64,000 nucleotides of DNA, from assembly GCF_017795745.1 (NCBI RefSeq), contig NZ_CP059067.1:3844001-3908000 (forward strand). Reading direction: 5' to 3'. Shown piece by piece: positions 1-8,411 of the stretch (its first letter is position 1; the number at the start of each line of letters is the position of its first letter). A model generated the notes under the pieces. The model was given only the letters and a program-made list of their open reading frames with translations. It was not told the origin of the DNA and did no database searches. The DNA is from Rhizobacter sp. AJA081-3. Its GTDB lineage: Bacteria; Pseudomonadota; Gammaproteobacteria; Burkholderiales; Burkholderiaceae_C. Position numbers and translations under genes: made by a program.

Positions 1-2
1 AA

Positions 3-938
3 GGCGTGTTCGACCAGGTCAAGCGCGACGCCAACGCCAGCAGCGAGAAGCTCGCCGGCATCATCGAGGAAGTGCGCTCGGCAGCCGACGCGTTGACGGG
101 CGCGGCCAACCAGGTCAGCGCCACGGCGCAGTCGCTGTCTCAAGCGGCCAGCGAGCAGGCCTCGTCGGTGGAGGAGACCACTGCGTCCATCGACATGATG
201 TCGGCCTCGATCACCCAGAACAGCGACAACGCGAAGGTCACCGACGGCATGGCCACCAAGGCCAGCAAGGAAGCCGGCGAAGGCGGCCAGGCGGTGACGC
301 AGACGGTCAGCGCGATGAAGCAGATCGCTGCGAAGATCAGCATCGTCGACGACATCGCCTACCAGACCAACTTGCTGGCGCTGAACGCCGCCATCGAGGC
401 GGCGCGGGCGGGCGAACACGGCAAGGGCTTCGCGGTGGTGGCGGCCGAAGTGCGCAAGCTGGCCGAGCGCAGCCAGGAGGCGGCCAAGGAGATCGGCGAC
501 CTGGCGGCCAACAGCGTGTCCACCGCCGAGCGCGCGGGCAAGCTGCTCGACGAGATCGTGCCGTCGATCCAGAAGACCAGCGAGCTGGTGCAGGAGATCG
601 CCGCGGCCTCGCAGGAGCAGAGTCAGTCGGTCACGCAGATCGGCGGGGCGATGGGGCAGCTGAGCAAGGCGACGCAGCAGAACGCCTCGGCCTCGGAGGA
701 ACTGGCCGCCACGTCGGAAGAGCTGTCCGGCCAGGCCGAGCAACTGCAGCAGTCGGTGTCGTTCTTCGCCGCTGGCGGCAAGGGCGAGGTGCAGCGCATC
801 GCCCGCGGCGACGGCCCCAGCGGCGTGGAGCGCCGCGCGGCCAATACGCCCCAGCGCACCACGGCAGCGGCACGGCCCGGCAGCGCGCCGGCCCGCTTCG
901 CGGCCACCGGCACGCACGGCAACTTCCGCCCGTACTGA
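3..938 (+). CDS. Methyl-accepting chemotaxis protein, C-terminal part (5' truncated by window edge)
   Basis: This is the cytoplasmic signalling half of a chemoreceptor, which controls CheA kinase through CheW. The frame is open from the left edge, so the sensor, membrane and HAMP parts lie outside the window. The highly conserved hairpin tip is visible ([16 protein letters not shown], followed by [18 protein letters not shown]), flanked by long alanine/glutamine/glutamate-rich coiled coils that carry the methylation sites. The last 50 residues or so are a low-complexity tail rich in Arg, Ala and Pro. It lacks the C-terminal CheR/CheB-tethering pentapeptide of some receptors. CheW starts 9 bases downstream, so the two are probably cotranscribed. 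The ligand cannot be inferred. Confidence 0.95.
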   Translation, partial: GVFDQVKRDANASSEKLAGIIEEVRSAADALTGAANQVSATAQSLSQAASEQASSVEETTASIDMMSASITQNSDNAKVTDGMATKASKEAGEGGQAVTQTVSAMKQIAAKISIVDDIAYQTNLLALNAAIEAARAGEHGKGFAVVAAEVRKLAERSQEAAKEIGDLAANSVSTAERAGKLLDEIVPSIQKTSELVQEIAAASQEQSQSVTQIGGAMGQLSKATQQNASASEELAATSEELSGQAEQLQQSVSFFAAGGKGEVQRIARGDGPSGVERRAANTPQRTTAAARPGSAPARFAATGTHGNFRPY

Positions 939-947
939 GAGCCTGCC

Positions 948-1439
948 ATGCAGCAGGACCACAACGCCCAGTACCTGACCTTCCACCTCGCGGCCGAGGT
1001 GTTCGCCATCGACATCCGCAGCGTGCGCGAGATCATCCAGTACGGGGCCATGACCACCGTGCCGCTGATGCCCTCGTTCGTGCGCGGCGTCATCAACCTG
1101 CGCGGCTCGGTCGTGCCGGTGATCGACCTGCACGCCCGCTTCGGCCGCCCGGCCGCCCAGGTCGGCAAGAAGACCTGCGTGGTCATCTTCGACGCGATGC
1201 GCGAGGGTGAACGCGTCGAGCTCGGCCTGATGGTCGATGCGGTCAGCGAGGTCGTCGACATCGCCGCCGACGCCATCGAGCCGCCGCCGAACTTCGGCAC
1301 CTCGGTGCGCCGCGACTTCATCCGCGCCATGGGCAAGCGAGGCGACCGCTTCGTCATCATCCTCGAGCCCGACCGCGCCTTCGATGTCGACGAGATGGCG
1401 AACCTCTGCGAGGCCTCGCAGGAGGCGCTGGCGGCATGA
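948..1439 (+). CDS. cheW: Chemotaxis coupling protein CheW
   Basis: This 163-residue protein is the usual CheW size and consists of one CheW-like SH3-type domain that bridges chemoreceptors and CheA. Typical features are the start 'YLTFHLAAEVFAIDI', the 'VREIIQYG' segment, 'GVINLRGSVVPVIDL' and 'GLMVDAVSEVV'. It lies just downstream of a chemoreceptor. Because it is the last gene of the unit on this strand, it probably ends a chemotaxis operon that begins outside the window. The gene after it runs on the opposite strand. Whether it is the main CheW or a paralogue serving this receptor is not decidable here. Confidence 0.95.
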   Translation: MQQDHNAQYLTFHLAAEVFAIDIRSVREIIQYGAMTTVPLMPSFVRGVINLRGSVVPVIDLHARFGRPAAQVGKKTCVVIFDAMREGERVELGLMVDAVSEVVDIAADAIEPPPNFGTSVRRDFIRAMGKRGDRFVIILEPDRAFDVDEMANLCEASQEALAA

Positions 1440-1445
1440 GGTCGC

Positions 1446-1826
1446 TCAGCGAGACAGCGTCAGCTGCAGCGTCAACGGCCGCTCGCTCTTGTTGGTCCAC
1501 ATCCAGCAGTAGTCCTGGTCGAGCTTCACCTTCAGCGTGGCGGCGCCCTTCGCGGCGCCGGCACGCCGGACCGGGAACACGACCTTCTGGCCCTGGTGGT
1601 AGTGGATGTTGAAGTCCATCGGTCCTGCGGATTCAAAGTGCCAGCGCACCGCCGTGCCGCGCGCCAGCGTGCCGCAGACTTCGGCAAAGCCGCCGGGGGC
1701 CACTTCGGCGCGGTGCTCGAAGCGACCCTGAGCACTCCAGGCGATGTCGATGACGTCCGCACGCGCGGGCGCGCCAGCCATCGCCGTGATGGCCACGGCA
1801 GCGAGCAGCAATCGGTTCGATGTCAT
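1446..1826 (-). CDS. Secreted hypothetical protein, 126 aa
   Basis: I do not recognise a named family. The start chosen (ATG at 1826) gives a clean signal peptide (MTSNRLLLAAVAITAMAG, cleavage near APARA). The mature part of about 100 residues looks like a small beta-sandwich with a histidine cluster (NIHYHQG), a conserved-looking Trp/Cys patch (DYCWMW) and two cysteines, which suggests a periplasmic protein, possibly metal- or redox-related. It overlaps the stop of the upstream glutathione transferase gene by four bases (ATGA), so the two are translationally coupled. The longer upstream reading frame is only a shadow of the transferase gene. Confidence 0.7.
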   Translation of the reverse strand: MTSNRLLLAAVAITAMAGAPARADVIDIAWSAQGRFEHRAEVAPGGFAEVCGTLARGTAVRWHFESAGPMDFNIHYHQGQKVVFPVRRAGAAKGAATLKVKLDQDYCWMWTNKSERPLTLQLTLSR

Positions 1827-2488
1827 GCGCCGATTCTGCGCGACAGCGCGGAGTTCCGCGCCCGCACAAACGCGAGCAGGCGCGCCGGGTAGTCGGCGCC
1901 GACCGCGCCACGCACCGACGGCCGCTGGGCCAGCGCGGCACGCCAGCGGGCCACGCGAGGCAGTGCATCCATGAAGCCGAAGTCGCCGATGTCGTCGAAG
2001 ACGTCGAGGTAGCGGAACACCGGCCCGAACGCCGCGTCGACGAGGCCGAAAGCTTCGCCATCGAACCATGGGCCCTCGCCCAGCACGGCCTCGATCTGGG
2101 CGAAGCGCCGATGGATGTCCTTCGCTGCGGCCGCCAGCGCCGCATCGTCGGCCGCGTTGTACAAGGTCCCGATCGCGTTGAGCAGGGCCGAGCCGAACTC
2201 CATCCAGGCCCGGTGGCGCGCGCGCCGCAGCGCATCGGCCGGATGCAGGCGTGGCGCCTCGGTCTCGTCGAGGTACTCGCAGATGACGGCGGACTCGAAC
2301 AGCGCCTCGCCGCCGACCTGCAGCACCGGCGTCTTGCCCAGCGGCGAGAGGGCGAGGAACCAGCCGGGCTTGTTCGCCAGGTCGATGTCACGGCGCTCGA
2401 AGGGCACGCCTTTCTCGGCCAGCACGATGGCGGCTCGCTGCACGTACGGGCACAGCGCGTGGCTCACCAGGGTCAGCGGGGTTCGCAT
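1823..2488 (-). CDS. Glutathione S-transferase family protein
   Basis: This 221-residue cytosolic glutathione-transferase-like protein has a thioredoxin-fold N-terminal domain (residues 1-80) and an all-helical C-terminal domain. The N-terminal motif HALCPYVQRA places a cysteine at the catalytic position, as in omega- and beta-like classes, and LSPLGKTPVL plus ESAVICEYLDE are the cis-proline and glutathione-binding Glu/Ser motifs. The expected role is thiol transfer or detoxification; the substrate is unknown. It is followed by a secreted protein with a four-base overlap, and 12 bases separate it from the DoxX gene upstream, so the three may form one operon. Confidence 0.9.
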   Translation of the reverse strand: MRTPLTLVSHALCPYVQRAAIVLAEKGVPFERRDIDLANKPGWFLALSPLGKTPVLQVGGEALFESAVICEYLDETEAPRLHPADALRRARHRAWMEFGSALLNAIGTLYNAADDAALAAAAKDIHRRFAQIEAVLGEGPWFDGEAFGLVDAAFGPVFRYLDVFDDIGDFGFMDALPRVARWRAALAQRPSVRGAVGADYPARLLAFVRARNSALSRRIGA

Positions 2489-2500
2489 GGCGATGCCCCC

Positions 2501-2926
2501 TCAGGCGCCGCGCGGCGCGAGCCAGTCGCCTCGGCGCATTGCCCAGGCACCGTCGCCGATCAGCCACAGCACCAGCGAGGCGACGACGAGGAACACCGGG
2601 TACTCCCAGCCGCCGTTCGGGCTGGTGTGCACCCAGCCGTTGGGCACGTGCACCCAGGCCGCGGCCACCATGATCGGCAGCAACGCGAGCGCCACCTGCC
2701 GCGCGTAGACGCCGAGCAGCAGCGCCAGACCGCCGAGCAATTCGGCGGCGAACACCGGATAGGCCAGCAGCGACGGCAGGCCGATGCTGGCGAAGTACTG
2801 CGCAGTGCCGGGCAGCGTGAACACGAACAGCTTGAGCAGCGCGTGGGCGATCCACATCGTTCCCAGTGCGATACGCAGCAGGGTGGCGCCGAGGTTTGCA
2901 GCGTGATCGGAATGATGGGCGGTCAT
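2501..2926 (-). CDS. DoxX family membrane protein
   Basis: This 141-residue integral membrane protein has four predicted hydrophobic helices (about residues 12-32, 45-75, 78-95 and 110-130). The family signature is visible in LLRIALGTMWIAHALLKLF and FAAELLGGLALLLGVY. DoxX/DoxD-like proteins are linked to quinone- or thiol-related redox processes, but the function is undefined for most members. The start at 2926 is supported by a strong AAGGAGA ribosome-binding site about seven bases upstream. It diverges from a LysR-type regulator 79 bases away, which probably controls it together with the glutathione transferase that follows. Confidence 0.88.
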   Translation of the reverse strand: MTAHHSDHAANLGATLLRIALGTMWIAHALLKLFVFTLPGTAQYFASIGLPSLLAYPVFAAELLGGLALLLGVYARQVALALLPIMVAAAWVHVPNGWVHTSPNGGWEYPVFLVVASLVLWLIGDGAWAMRRGDWLAPRGA

Positions 2927-3005
2927 GGCCGCATCTCCTTGAAGTTGACGATGGCCACACTTTAGGATTGCAGCCTCGCCGTGAAAATCGGCGCGGAGGC
3001 AAACC

Positions 3006-3887
3006 ATGAATGCACGAACGCAATACCAGATCGGCGCCGCCGAACTCGACGTGGTGCTCGCGATGGTGCGCAGCGGCACGCTCGCCGCCGCGGGCGAGCG
3101 GCTCGGTGTCGACGCGTCGACGGTGTTCCGCGCGCTGCAGCGCATCGAGCGCGGGCTCGGGCTGGCGCTGTTCGAGCGCTCGCGCAGTGGCTACCTCGCC
3201 AACGAGCTGGCGCAGGCGCTGGCCGAGCAGGCCGAGCAGGTCGAGGCCGCGCTCGAAGCCGCACGCTCGGCCGCGCAGCAACGGCCCGACCGCGTCGCCG
3301 GCACGGTGCGCATCACCACCACCGACACGATCCTGCACGGCCTGGTGGCGCCGGCGCTGAAACCCTTGCGTGCCGCGCATCCGCTGCTCGACTACGAGCT
3401 GCATGCCGGCAACGAACTCGCCAGCCTGACGCGCCGCGATGCCGACATCGCCGTGCGCGCCACGCGCCGCCCGCCGCAGCACCTGGTGGGCCGGCATGTG
3501 GGGCCGATCCGCGTGGCGCTGTACGCGGCGAAGAAGTCGGCCATCAAGCGTGTCGACGACCTCGACCCGGCCACGCCCTGGATCGCACCGGACGACGCCC
3601 TGCCCGATCACCCTTCGGTGGTCTGGCGCAAGCGCCGTTTCCCGAAGGTGCAGCCGGCCTACCGCGTGAGCAGCATCATGACGGTGATGGAGCTGGTCGC
3701 TCTGGGGCTGGGCGTGGGCGTGCTGCCGCTGTTCCTGGCTGCGCAGCGCAGCGATCTGCGCCAGCTCGGCGAGGTGCTCGACGAATGCCAGACCGAGCTG
3801 TGGCTGCTCACGCACCCGGAGTCGCGCCACCTGCGCCGGGTCGCGACGGTGTATGGTCACCTGGCCGAGACGCTGTCGCTGGACTGA
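3006..3887 (+). CDS. LysR-type transcriptional regulator
   Basis: This 293-residue LysR-family regulator has an N-terminal winged helix-turn-helix (GTLAAAGERLGVDASTVFRA, about residues 25-44), a linker helix and a periplasmic-binding-like effector domain (from about residue 93, RITTTDTILHGLVAPAL). It diverges from the DoxX/glutathione-transferase genes, the usual arrangement for a LysR regulator and its targets, so autoregulation and control of doxX are likely. The effector is unknown. The next gene starts 17 bases downstream on the same strand. Confidence 0.9.
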   Translation: MNARTQYQIGAAELDVVLAMVRSGTLAAAGERLGVDASTVFRALQRIERGLGLALFERSRSGYLANELAQALAEQAEQVEAALEAARSAAQQRPDRVAGTVRITTTDTILHGLVAPALKPLRAAHPLLDYELHAGNELASLTRRDADIAVRATRRPPQHLVGRHVGPIRVALYAAKKSAIKRVDDLDPATPWIAPDDALPDHPSVVWRKRRFPKVQPAYRVSSIMTVMELVALGLGVGVLPLFLAAQRSDLRQLGEVLDECQTELWLLTHPESRHLRRVATVYGHLAETLSLD

Positions 3888-3904
3888 ACGCCACCGATTC
3901 CCCG

Positions 3905-4717
3905 ATGAACCGACCCGCCCTGTTGCGCCCGATGCTGTACGCACTCACGCTGGCCGCGCTGCTCTATGCGGCGATCCTCGCGCTGCTCTGGTTCGGCCAG
4001 GAGCAGCTGCTGTTCCAGCCGACACCGCTGGATGCGGCCCACCCGCTGGCGCGCGAGCCCGACGTGCACGAGCGTTTCGTCGACGTGCCCGGCGCGCGGC
4101 TGTCGCTGCTGGAGCTGCGCCTGCCCGACCCGAAGGGCGTGGTCTTCTTCCTGCACGGCAACGCCGGCAACCTGGAGAGCTGGTTCGTCAACGCCGACTT
4201 CTACCGCCGCGCCAACTTCGACCTGGTGATGCTCGACTACCGCGGCTACGGCAAGAGCAGCGGGCGCATCGCCAGCGAGGCGCAGTTGCACGACGACGTG
4301 AGCGCGGTGTGGCTGCAGGTGGCGCCGCGTTATGCCGGCAAGCGCATCGTCTTCTACGGCCGCTCGCTCGGCACGGGCCTGGCCGCGCGGCTTGCGGTGC
4401 AGTCGCCGCCCGACCTGACGATGCTGGTCTCGCCCTACGAGAGCATGGTGGCATTGGCGCGCACGCACTACCCCTGGGTGCCGGGCGGGCTGCTGCGCTA
4501 CCCGCTGCGCACCGACGAGCAGATCGGCCGCATCCGCGGGCCGTTGATGCTGCTGCACGGCGAGCTCGACACGCTGATCCCGCCGGCGCACAGCGAGGCG
4601 CTGCGCACACGCGCACCGCAGGCGCGGCTGGTGCTCGTGCCCGGCGGTGGCCACAACGACCTGCAGCAGTTCGACAGCTACCTGCAGGCGGTGTCGGCGG
4701 CGCTGCGCGCGCTCTAG
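3905..4717 (+). CDS. Membrane-anchored alpha/beta hydrolase (BEM46/ABHD13-like)
   Basis: This 270-residue serine hydrolase has an N-terminal membrane anchor (about residues 10-28) and an alpha/beta-hydrolase domain. The oxyanion motif HGNAGN, the nucleophile elbow GRSLGTG, the acid in GELDTLIP and the histidine in GGGHNDL form a complete catalytic triad. The DYRGYGKSSG motif is typical of the bacterial YqkD/BEM46-like group. It should act at the inner membrane on an unknown ester or amide. It lies 17 bases behind a LysR gene and its stop overlaps that of the opposite-strand regulator by four bases. Confidence 0.9.
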   Translation: MNRPALLRPMLYALTLAALLYAAILALLWFGQEQLLFQPTPLDAAHPLAREPDVHERFVDVPGARLSLLELRLPDPKGVVFFLHGNAGNLESWFVNADFYRRANFDLVMLDYRGYGKSSGRIASEAQLHDDVSAVWLQVAPRYAGKRIVFYGRSLGTGLAARLAVQSPPDLTMLVSPYESMVALARTHYPWVPGGLLRYPLRTDEQIGRIRGPLMLLHGELDTLIPPAHSEALRTRAPQARLVLVPGGGHNDLQQFDSYLQAVSAALRAL

Positions 4718-5406
4718 CGTGCCTGGGCCGGCGCCAGGCGCGGCAGCAGCTGCCGATGCCCGACCGGGGTGAGCTCCACCTCGCGGCCGGTGCCACGGCG
4801 CAGCCAGCCCTTGTAGACACAATGCCGGAAGAACTCGTCGGCGAGTTGCCCGGCGAGGTGGTCGCGGCGCTCCGACCAGTCCATGCACGCATAGGCGAAG
4901 CGCCGCCGGCCGCTGGGCGCGGCCGGCTCGAGGCCGAGGCCGGCGAGCCAGGTGCGCCCGCGGTCCGTGAGCGCATAACCCTCGGGCACGGCCCGCAGGC
5001 CCTCGCCCGCGAGCAGCGATTCGAACAGCTGCACGCCGAGCCGTCCGGCCAGGTGGCCGTAGCAGCAGCGCGCCTCGCGCAATGCGCGACGCGCCGGGCG
5101 CGACCAGGCTTCGTCGCGCTCGCCTTGTTCGGCGACGAGCGCCAGCGCCTCCAGGGCATGCGCCACCTCGGGCCCGGCCAGCCGGAAGTAACGGTGCCGC
5201 CCGCGCGGCTCGCACACGACGAAACGCGCATCGACCAGCTTGGCGAGGTGGCCGCTGGCCGTGGCCGCGGTGACCGTGGCCGCCCGTGCCAGCTCACCCG
5301 CCGTGGCGAAGTCGCCCGACAGCAGGTGGCCGAGCATGCGCGAGCGCGCCGGGTCGGCGACCATCGCCGCGACACGGGCCAGCCGGGGTTCGTGCGGGGT
5401 CGCCAT
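4714..5406 (-). CDS. ArsR-type winged-helix transcriptional regulator
   Basis: This 230-residue regulator has an N-terminal ArsR-like winged helix: DPARSRMLGHLLSGDFATAG, then the recognition segment ATVTAATASGHLAKLVDA. A C-terminal extension of roughly 130 residues carries several cysteines (CCYG, CMDW, HCVY). I started at ATG 5406 because the protein then begins in the winged-helix domain; the longer frame upstream is a shadow. The extension resembles regulators such as YczG/DUF-type ArsR proteins. The NIPSNAP gene lies just upstream on the same strand. The signal sensed is unknown, though the cysteines could bind metal or sense thiols. Confidence 0.88.
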   Translation of the reverse strand: MATPHEPRLARVAAMVADPARSRMLGHLLSGDFATAGELARAATVTAATASGHLAKLVDARFVVCEPRGRHRYFRLAGPEVAHALEALALVAEQGERDEAWSRPARRALREARCCYGHLAGRLGVQLFESLLAGEGLRAVPEGYALTDRGRTWLAGLGLEPAAPSGRRRFAYACMDWSERRDHLAGQLADEFFRHCVYKGWLRRGTGREVELTPVGHRQLLPRLAPAQAR

Positions 5407-5440
5407 GGCGCTCAGCGTAGCGCAGCCGGCGGCGCGGCGG

Positions 5441-5779
5441 TCACGGCGCCAGCTCGCGGCGCCGCTCGCGCGTGCCGGCCACGTCCTGCAGCCAGCTGCG
5501 CTCTTCGCGCAGGATGAAGCGCTCGCGCTGCGCACGCTCGAAGTTCGCACGGCCTTCCGCGTCACGCCGCAGCGCGGCCCGGTAGCGCTCGTAGGCGGCC
5601 AGGTCGTCGAAGCCGATCAGGCCCCAGGCGACGTCGTTGCTGCCCTCGTACGGCAGGAAGTAGCCGATCAGCTCGCCGCCGCAGCGCGGGATGATGCGGC
5701 CCCAGGCTTCGGCGTAGGCCTGGAAGGCGTCGCGCTGGAACGGGTCGATCTGGTAGCGGATGAAGCAGGTCAAGGGCAT
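5441..5779 (-). CDS. NIPSNAP family protein
   Basis: This 112-residue dimeric alpha/beta-barrel (ferredoxin-like) protein of the NIPSNAP group has the expected length. Family features are the opening [21 protein letters not shown], the central GELIGYF and the phrase [15 protein letters not shown]. Most members have no defined enzyme activity. The start at 5779 removes an unlikely N-terminal stretch. It is 34 bases upstream of the ArsR-type regulator on the same strand, so the two are probably cotranscribed and may be linked in regulation. Confidence 0.85.
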   Translation of the reverse strand: MPLTCFIRYQIDPFQRDAFQAYAEAWGRIIPRCGGELIGYFLPYEGSNDVAWGLIGFDDLAAYERYRAALRRDAEGRANFERAQRERFILREERSWLQDVAGTRERRRELAP

Positions 5780-5888
5780 GGCGGCGCTCGGGGCGATGGC
5801 TGCGTGAAGACGCACTGTGCGCCCCGCCGCGCCGCCGATGCTTCGGCCTGCGCCGAAGCATCAGGCCGGCTTGCTCACCACGCCGCGC

Positions 5889-6791
5889 TCACCACTTCAT
5901 CTCGCCCTTGTTGACCTTGGCGCCGATGTCCAGCGCGATGCCCAGGCCCGCGGCCGGGTAGGCGGCTTTCATCGCGTCGATCAGCGCGGCGCCGCTGGCG
6001 GCCTTGGCCAGCTCGGTCTCGAAGCGCGACAGGTAGTTCTGGCTCCAGGCCAGCTGCGCGGCGTCCTGCTTCCAGCCCGGCAGTGCGTGACCCGGGATCA
6101 CCGTGACCGGCTGCAGCGCGGCCATCGCGCCGAGCTTGCGGCTCCAGTCGGCACGCTCCTGCACGCTCTGCGTGTCGGCCGTCCACAGGTGCAGGCCGCC
6201 GAACACGTTGACGCCGCCGGCGATCGCCTGCAGCGACGGGATCCACACGTAGCTGCGATGCGGCAGGCCGTCGTCGAGGCCGCGGATCTCCAGTGTCTGG
6301 CCTTCCAGCGTGATCGTGTTGCCGGCCAGCGGCTCGGGCAGCGGCACGTTCTTCGGCGCGTTGGCGCCGAGCCGCGGCCCCCACACCTGCAGCTTGGCGG
6401 GCAGCGTGGCCTGGATCTTCTTCAGCGTCGGCGCGGTGGCCACCACCTTCGCGTCCGGGAAGTACTGCTTGAGCACCTCGATGCCGAAGTAGAAGTCGGG
6501 GTCGGCCTGGCTGATGTAGATGGTCTTCAGCGTCTTGCGGCTGTCGAGCACCATCGCCGCGATGCGCAGCGCATCGGCGCGCGTGAACCCGGTGTCGAGC
6601 AGCACGGCGTCGGTCTTGCCGGCGACCAGCACGGCGTTGACGTGGAAGCTGCCGGCATCGCCGTTGTAGACCTGCAGAGTCAGCGGCGCGGCGGCTGGAG
6701 CCGCCGCCTGCGCGGCGGCATCGCCGGCGACCACGGCCATGCCGAAGCCGAGCGGAGCGATCAGGCGGGAAAGGAGCTTCATCGAGTGCAT
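5889..6791 (-). CDS. Metallo-beta-lactamase-fold protein with altered metal motif
   Basis: This 300-residue exported protein has a signal peptide (residues 1-28, ending near GDAAAQA) and a metallo-beta-lactamase-like alpha-beta/beta-alpha fold (DAVLLDTGFTRADA, then FPDAKVVATAPT). In active members the second motif is HxHxDH; here it reads Q95-A-D97-P-D99-F100, so three ligand histidines are replaced. The late PGHALPG histidine remains. It may be a non-catalytic member, or use different ligands as in some related subfamilies. Met4 at 6782 is an alternative start. It diverges from a LysR gene and a palindrome lies between them. Confidence 0.85.
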   Translation of the reverse strand: MHSMKLLSRLIAPLGFGMAVVAGDAAAQAAAPAAAPLTLQVYNGDAGSFHVNAVLVAGKTDAVLLDTGFTRADALRIAAMVLDSRKTLKTIYISQADPDFYFGIEVLKQYFPDAKVVATAPTLKKIQATLPAKLQVWGPRLGANAPKNVPLPEPLAGNTITLEGQTLEIRGLDDGLPHRSYVWIPSLQAIAGGVNVFGGLHLWTADTQSVQERADWSRKLGAMAALQPVTVIPGHALPGWKQDAAQLAWSQNYLSRFETELAKAASGAALIDAMKAAYPAAGLGIALDIGAKVNKGEMKW

Positions 6792-6853
6792 GTCGGTACC
6801 CAGGTCAGTGAAGGAATGGGCGCACTGTATTGATTCGCTTCGAGTCGATAAAC

Positions 6854-6880
6854 AGTAGACTGGTCCACAGTTTGTCTACT
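6854..6880. promoter_or_regulatory. Inverted repeat between divergent MBL-fold and LysR genes (candidate LysR operator)
   Basis: A perfect 7-base inverted repeat, AGTAGAC (6854-6860) and GTCTACT (6874-6880), has a 13-base spacer and sits 15 bases before the LysR start codon. A second pair, ACTGT (6824-6828) and ACAGT (6852-6856), adjoins it. The location between divergent genes fits an autoregulatory LysR site, although the spacing differs slightly from the usual T-N11-A box. Confidence 0.55.
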
Positions 6881-6895
6881 CATTCGATCAAATCC

Positions 6896-7885
6896 ATGGA
6901 CCGATTCACCGCCATGCAGGTGTTCACCGAGGTCGCCGAGCGCGGCAGCCTTACCGACACGGCTGCTGCGCTGGACATGTCGCGCGCGATGGTGTCGCGC
7001 TACCTCGAAAGCCTGGAGCAGTGGCTGGGCGTGCGCCTGCTGCACCGCACGACGCGGCGGGTCAGCCTCACCGATGCCGGCGGCGAAGCGCTCGAACGCT
7101 GCCGGCAGGTGCTCGAACTGACGCGCGACGTGCAGGCCGTGGCCGGCCAGCGCCGCGGCACGCCGCGCGGCAAGCTGCGCATCACCGCGAGCTCGTCGTT
7201 CGCGCAGGCGCACCTGGCCGGGCTGATGACGGAGTTCCTGCAGCAGCACCCGCAGACGCAGATCGAGCTGATCGCGCTGGAGCGGGCGGTGAACCTGGTG
7301 GAAGAGCGGATCGACCTGGCCGTGCGCATCGGCAACAAGCTCGACGACACGCTGGTCGCGCGCCGCCTCGGCGTGTGCCGCTCGGTGGTGTGCGCCTCAC
7401 CCGCCTACCTGGCGGCGCACGGCACGCCGGCCGCGCCGGACGAGCTGCGCACGCACCGCTGCATCTCGCACGCCAACGTCAGCCGCATCGAGTTCCGCCT
7501 GCAGCGCGACGGCCAGGCGCCGTGCGCGCCGATCACGCCGGCGCTGCAGAGCAACGACACGGCGGTGGTGCGCCAGGCCACGCTCGACGGCGGCGGCATC
7601 GCGCAGCTGCCGACCTACTTCGTCGCCGACGACCTGGTGCAGGGCCGGCTGGTGCGCGTGCTGCCCGCGCACGAACCCGAGGTGCTGGGCATCCACGCGG
7701 TCTACCTGTCGCGCCAGCACCAGCCGCTGCTGCTGCGCGTGATGCTCGACTTCCTCGCCGAGCGCTTCAGCGGCGAGCTGGCGCCGTGGGACCGCGCGAT
7801 CGAGGCGGCGGCGCGCACCGCACGCCCTGCACGCGGCCGCTCACGGGCCCGCACACCCACTCAAGGCCGTGGATCGTCGGCGTGA
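6896..7885 (+). CDS. LysR-type transcriptional regulator
   Basis: This 329-residue LysR regulator of the large AaeR/DmlR-like group has a helix-turn-helix near residues 17-36 (GSLTDTAAALDMSRAMVSRY), the typical LLHRTTRRVSLTDAG follow-up and an effector-binding domain from about residue 93. I chose ATG 6896 because the domain starts there; the 22 residues upstream are not family-like. The C-terminus has an unusual 30-residue Arg/Ala-rich tail after WDRAIEAA. It diverges from the MBL-fold gene, its likely target, and its end overlaps the convergent carboxymuconolactone-decarboxylase-like gene by 25 bases. Confidence 0.92.
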   Translation: MDRFTAMQVFTEVAERGSLTDTAAALDMSRAMVSRYLESLEQWLGVRLLHRTTRRVSLTDAGGEALERCRQVLELTRDVQAVAGQRRGTPRGKLRITASSSFAQAHLAGLMTEFLQQHPQTQIELIALERAVNLVEERIDLAVRIGNKLDDTLVARRLGVCRSVVCASPAYLAAHGTPAAPDELRTHRCISHANVSRIEFRLQRDGQAPCAPITPALQSNDTAVVRQATLDGGGIAQLPTYFVADDLVQGRLVRVLPAHEPEVLGIHAVYLSRQHQPLLLRVMLDFLAERFSGELAPWDRAIEAAARTARPARGRSRARTPTQGRGSSA

Positions 7886-8391
7886 ATCTGCAGCGCCTCG
7901 AGGAAGCGCGACACCATGTTGTACGAGGCGATGGTGGCCACCAGCTCGACCAGCCGGCGCTCGCCGAGGTGCTCGCGCACCGCCTGCACCAGCGGCGCCT
8001 CGACATGCACGTCGCGCGTCATCGCGTCGCACAGGCGCAGCACGTCGCCCTGCAGCGGCGTGAACAGATGCGCCGCCTCGCCCCAGGCCGGCAGCGCGGA
8101 CAGCTGCGCCGGCGTCAGGCCTTCCTTCAGCGCGATCGGCTCGTGCTGCTGCGCCTCGTAGGGCGCGCCGTTGAGGTGGGCGATGCGCATGATGACCAGC
8201 TCGCGCAGGTCGCCGCCGAGTTCGAGCTTCTGCCGCACCTGCGTCATGAAACCGAGCCAGCCCTCGGCCAGCGGCGGGCTGTGCATCAGCATCTGGTACA
8301 GGTGCAGCACGCTGCCGCGTTCGGCGACGATGCGCTGCACCAGCGGCAACGCGGCGGGCGAGCTCAGGTCGGCGTAGGGGATGCGGGCCAT
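7861..8391 (-). CDS. Carboxymuconolactone decarboxylase-like protein
   Basis: This 176-residue all-helical protein is of the CMD/AhpD superfamily. The family-like core is ELGGDLRELVIMRIAHLNG followed by PYEAQQHEP, where Tyr-Glu and His match the YEWxxH pattern of decarboxylase-type members; no CxxC pair of the AhpD peroxidase type is present. The substrate is unknown, though relatives act on lactones or hydroperoxide-type compounds. It is the third gene of a unit with a Bug-type binding protein and a small cysteine-rich protein (20 bases upstream), which suggests a catabolic role for an imported organic acid. Confidence 0.85.
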   Translation of the reverse strand: MARIPYADLSSPAALPLVQRIVAERGSVLHLYQMLMHSPPLAEGWLGFMTQVRQKLELGGDLRELVIMRIAHLNGAPYEAQQHEPIALKEGLTPAQLSALPAWGEAAHLFTPLQGDVLRLCDAMTRDVHVEAPLVQAVREHLGERRLVELVATIASYNMVSRFLEALQIHADDPRP

Positions 8392-8411
8392 GGCGTGGGG
8401 TGCGTGTGGGT

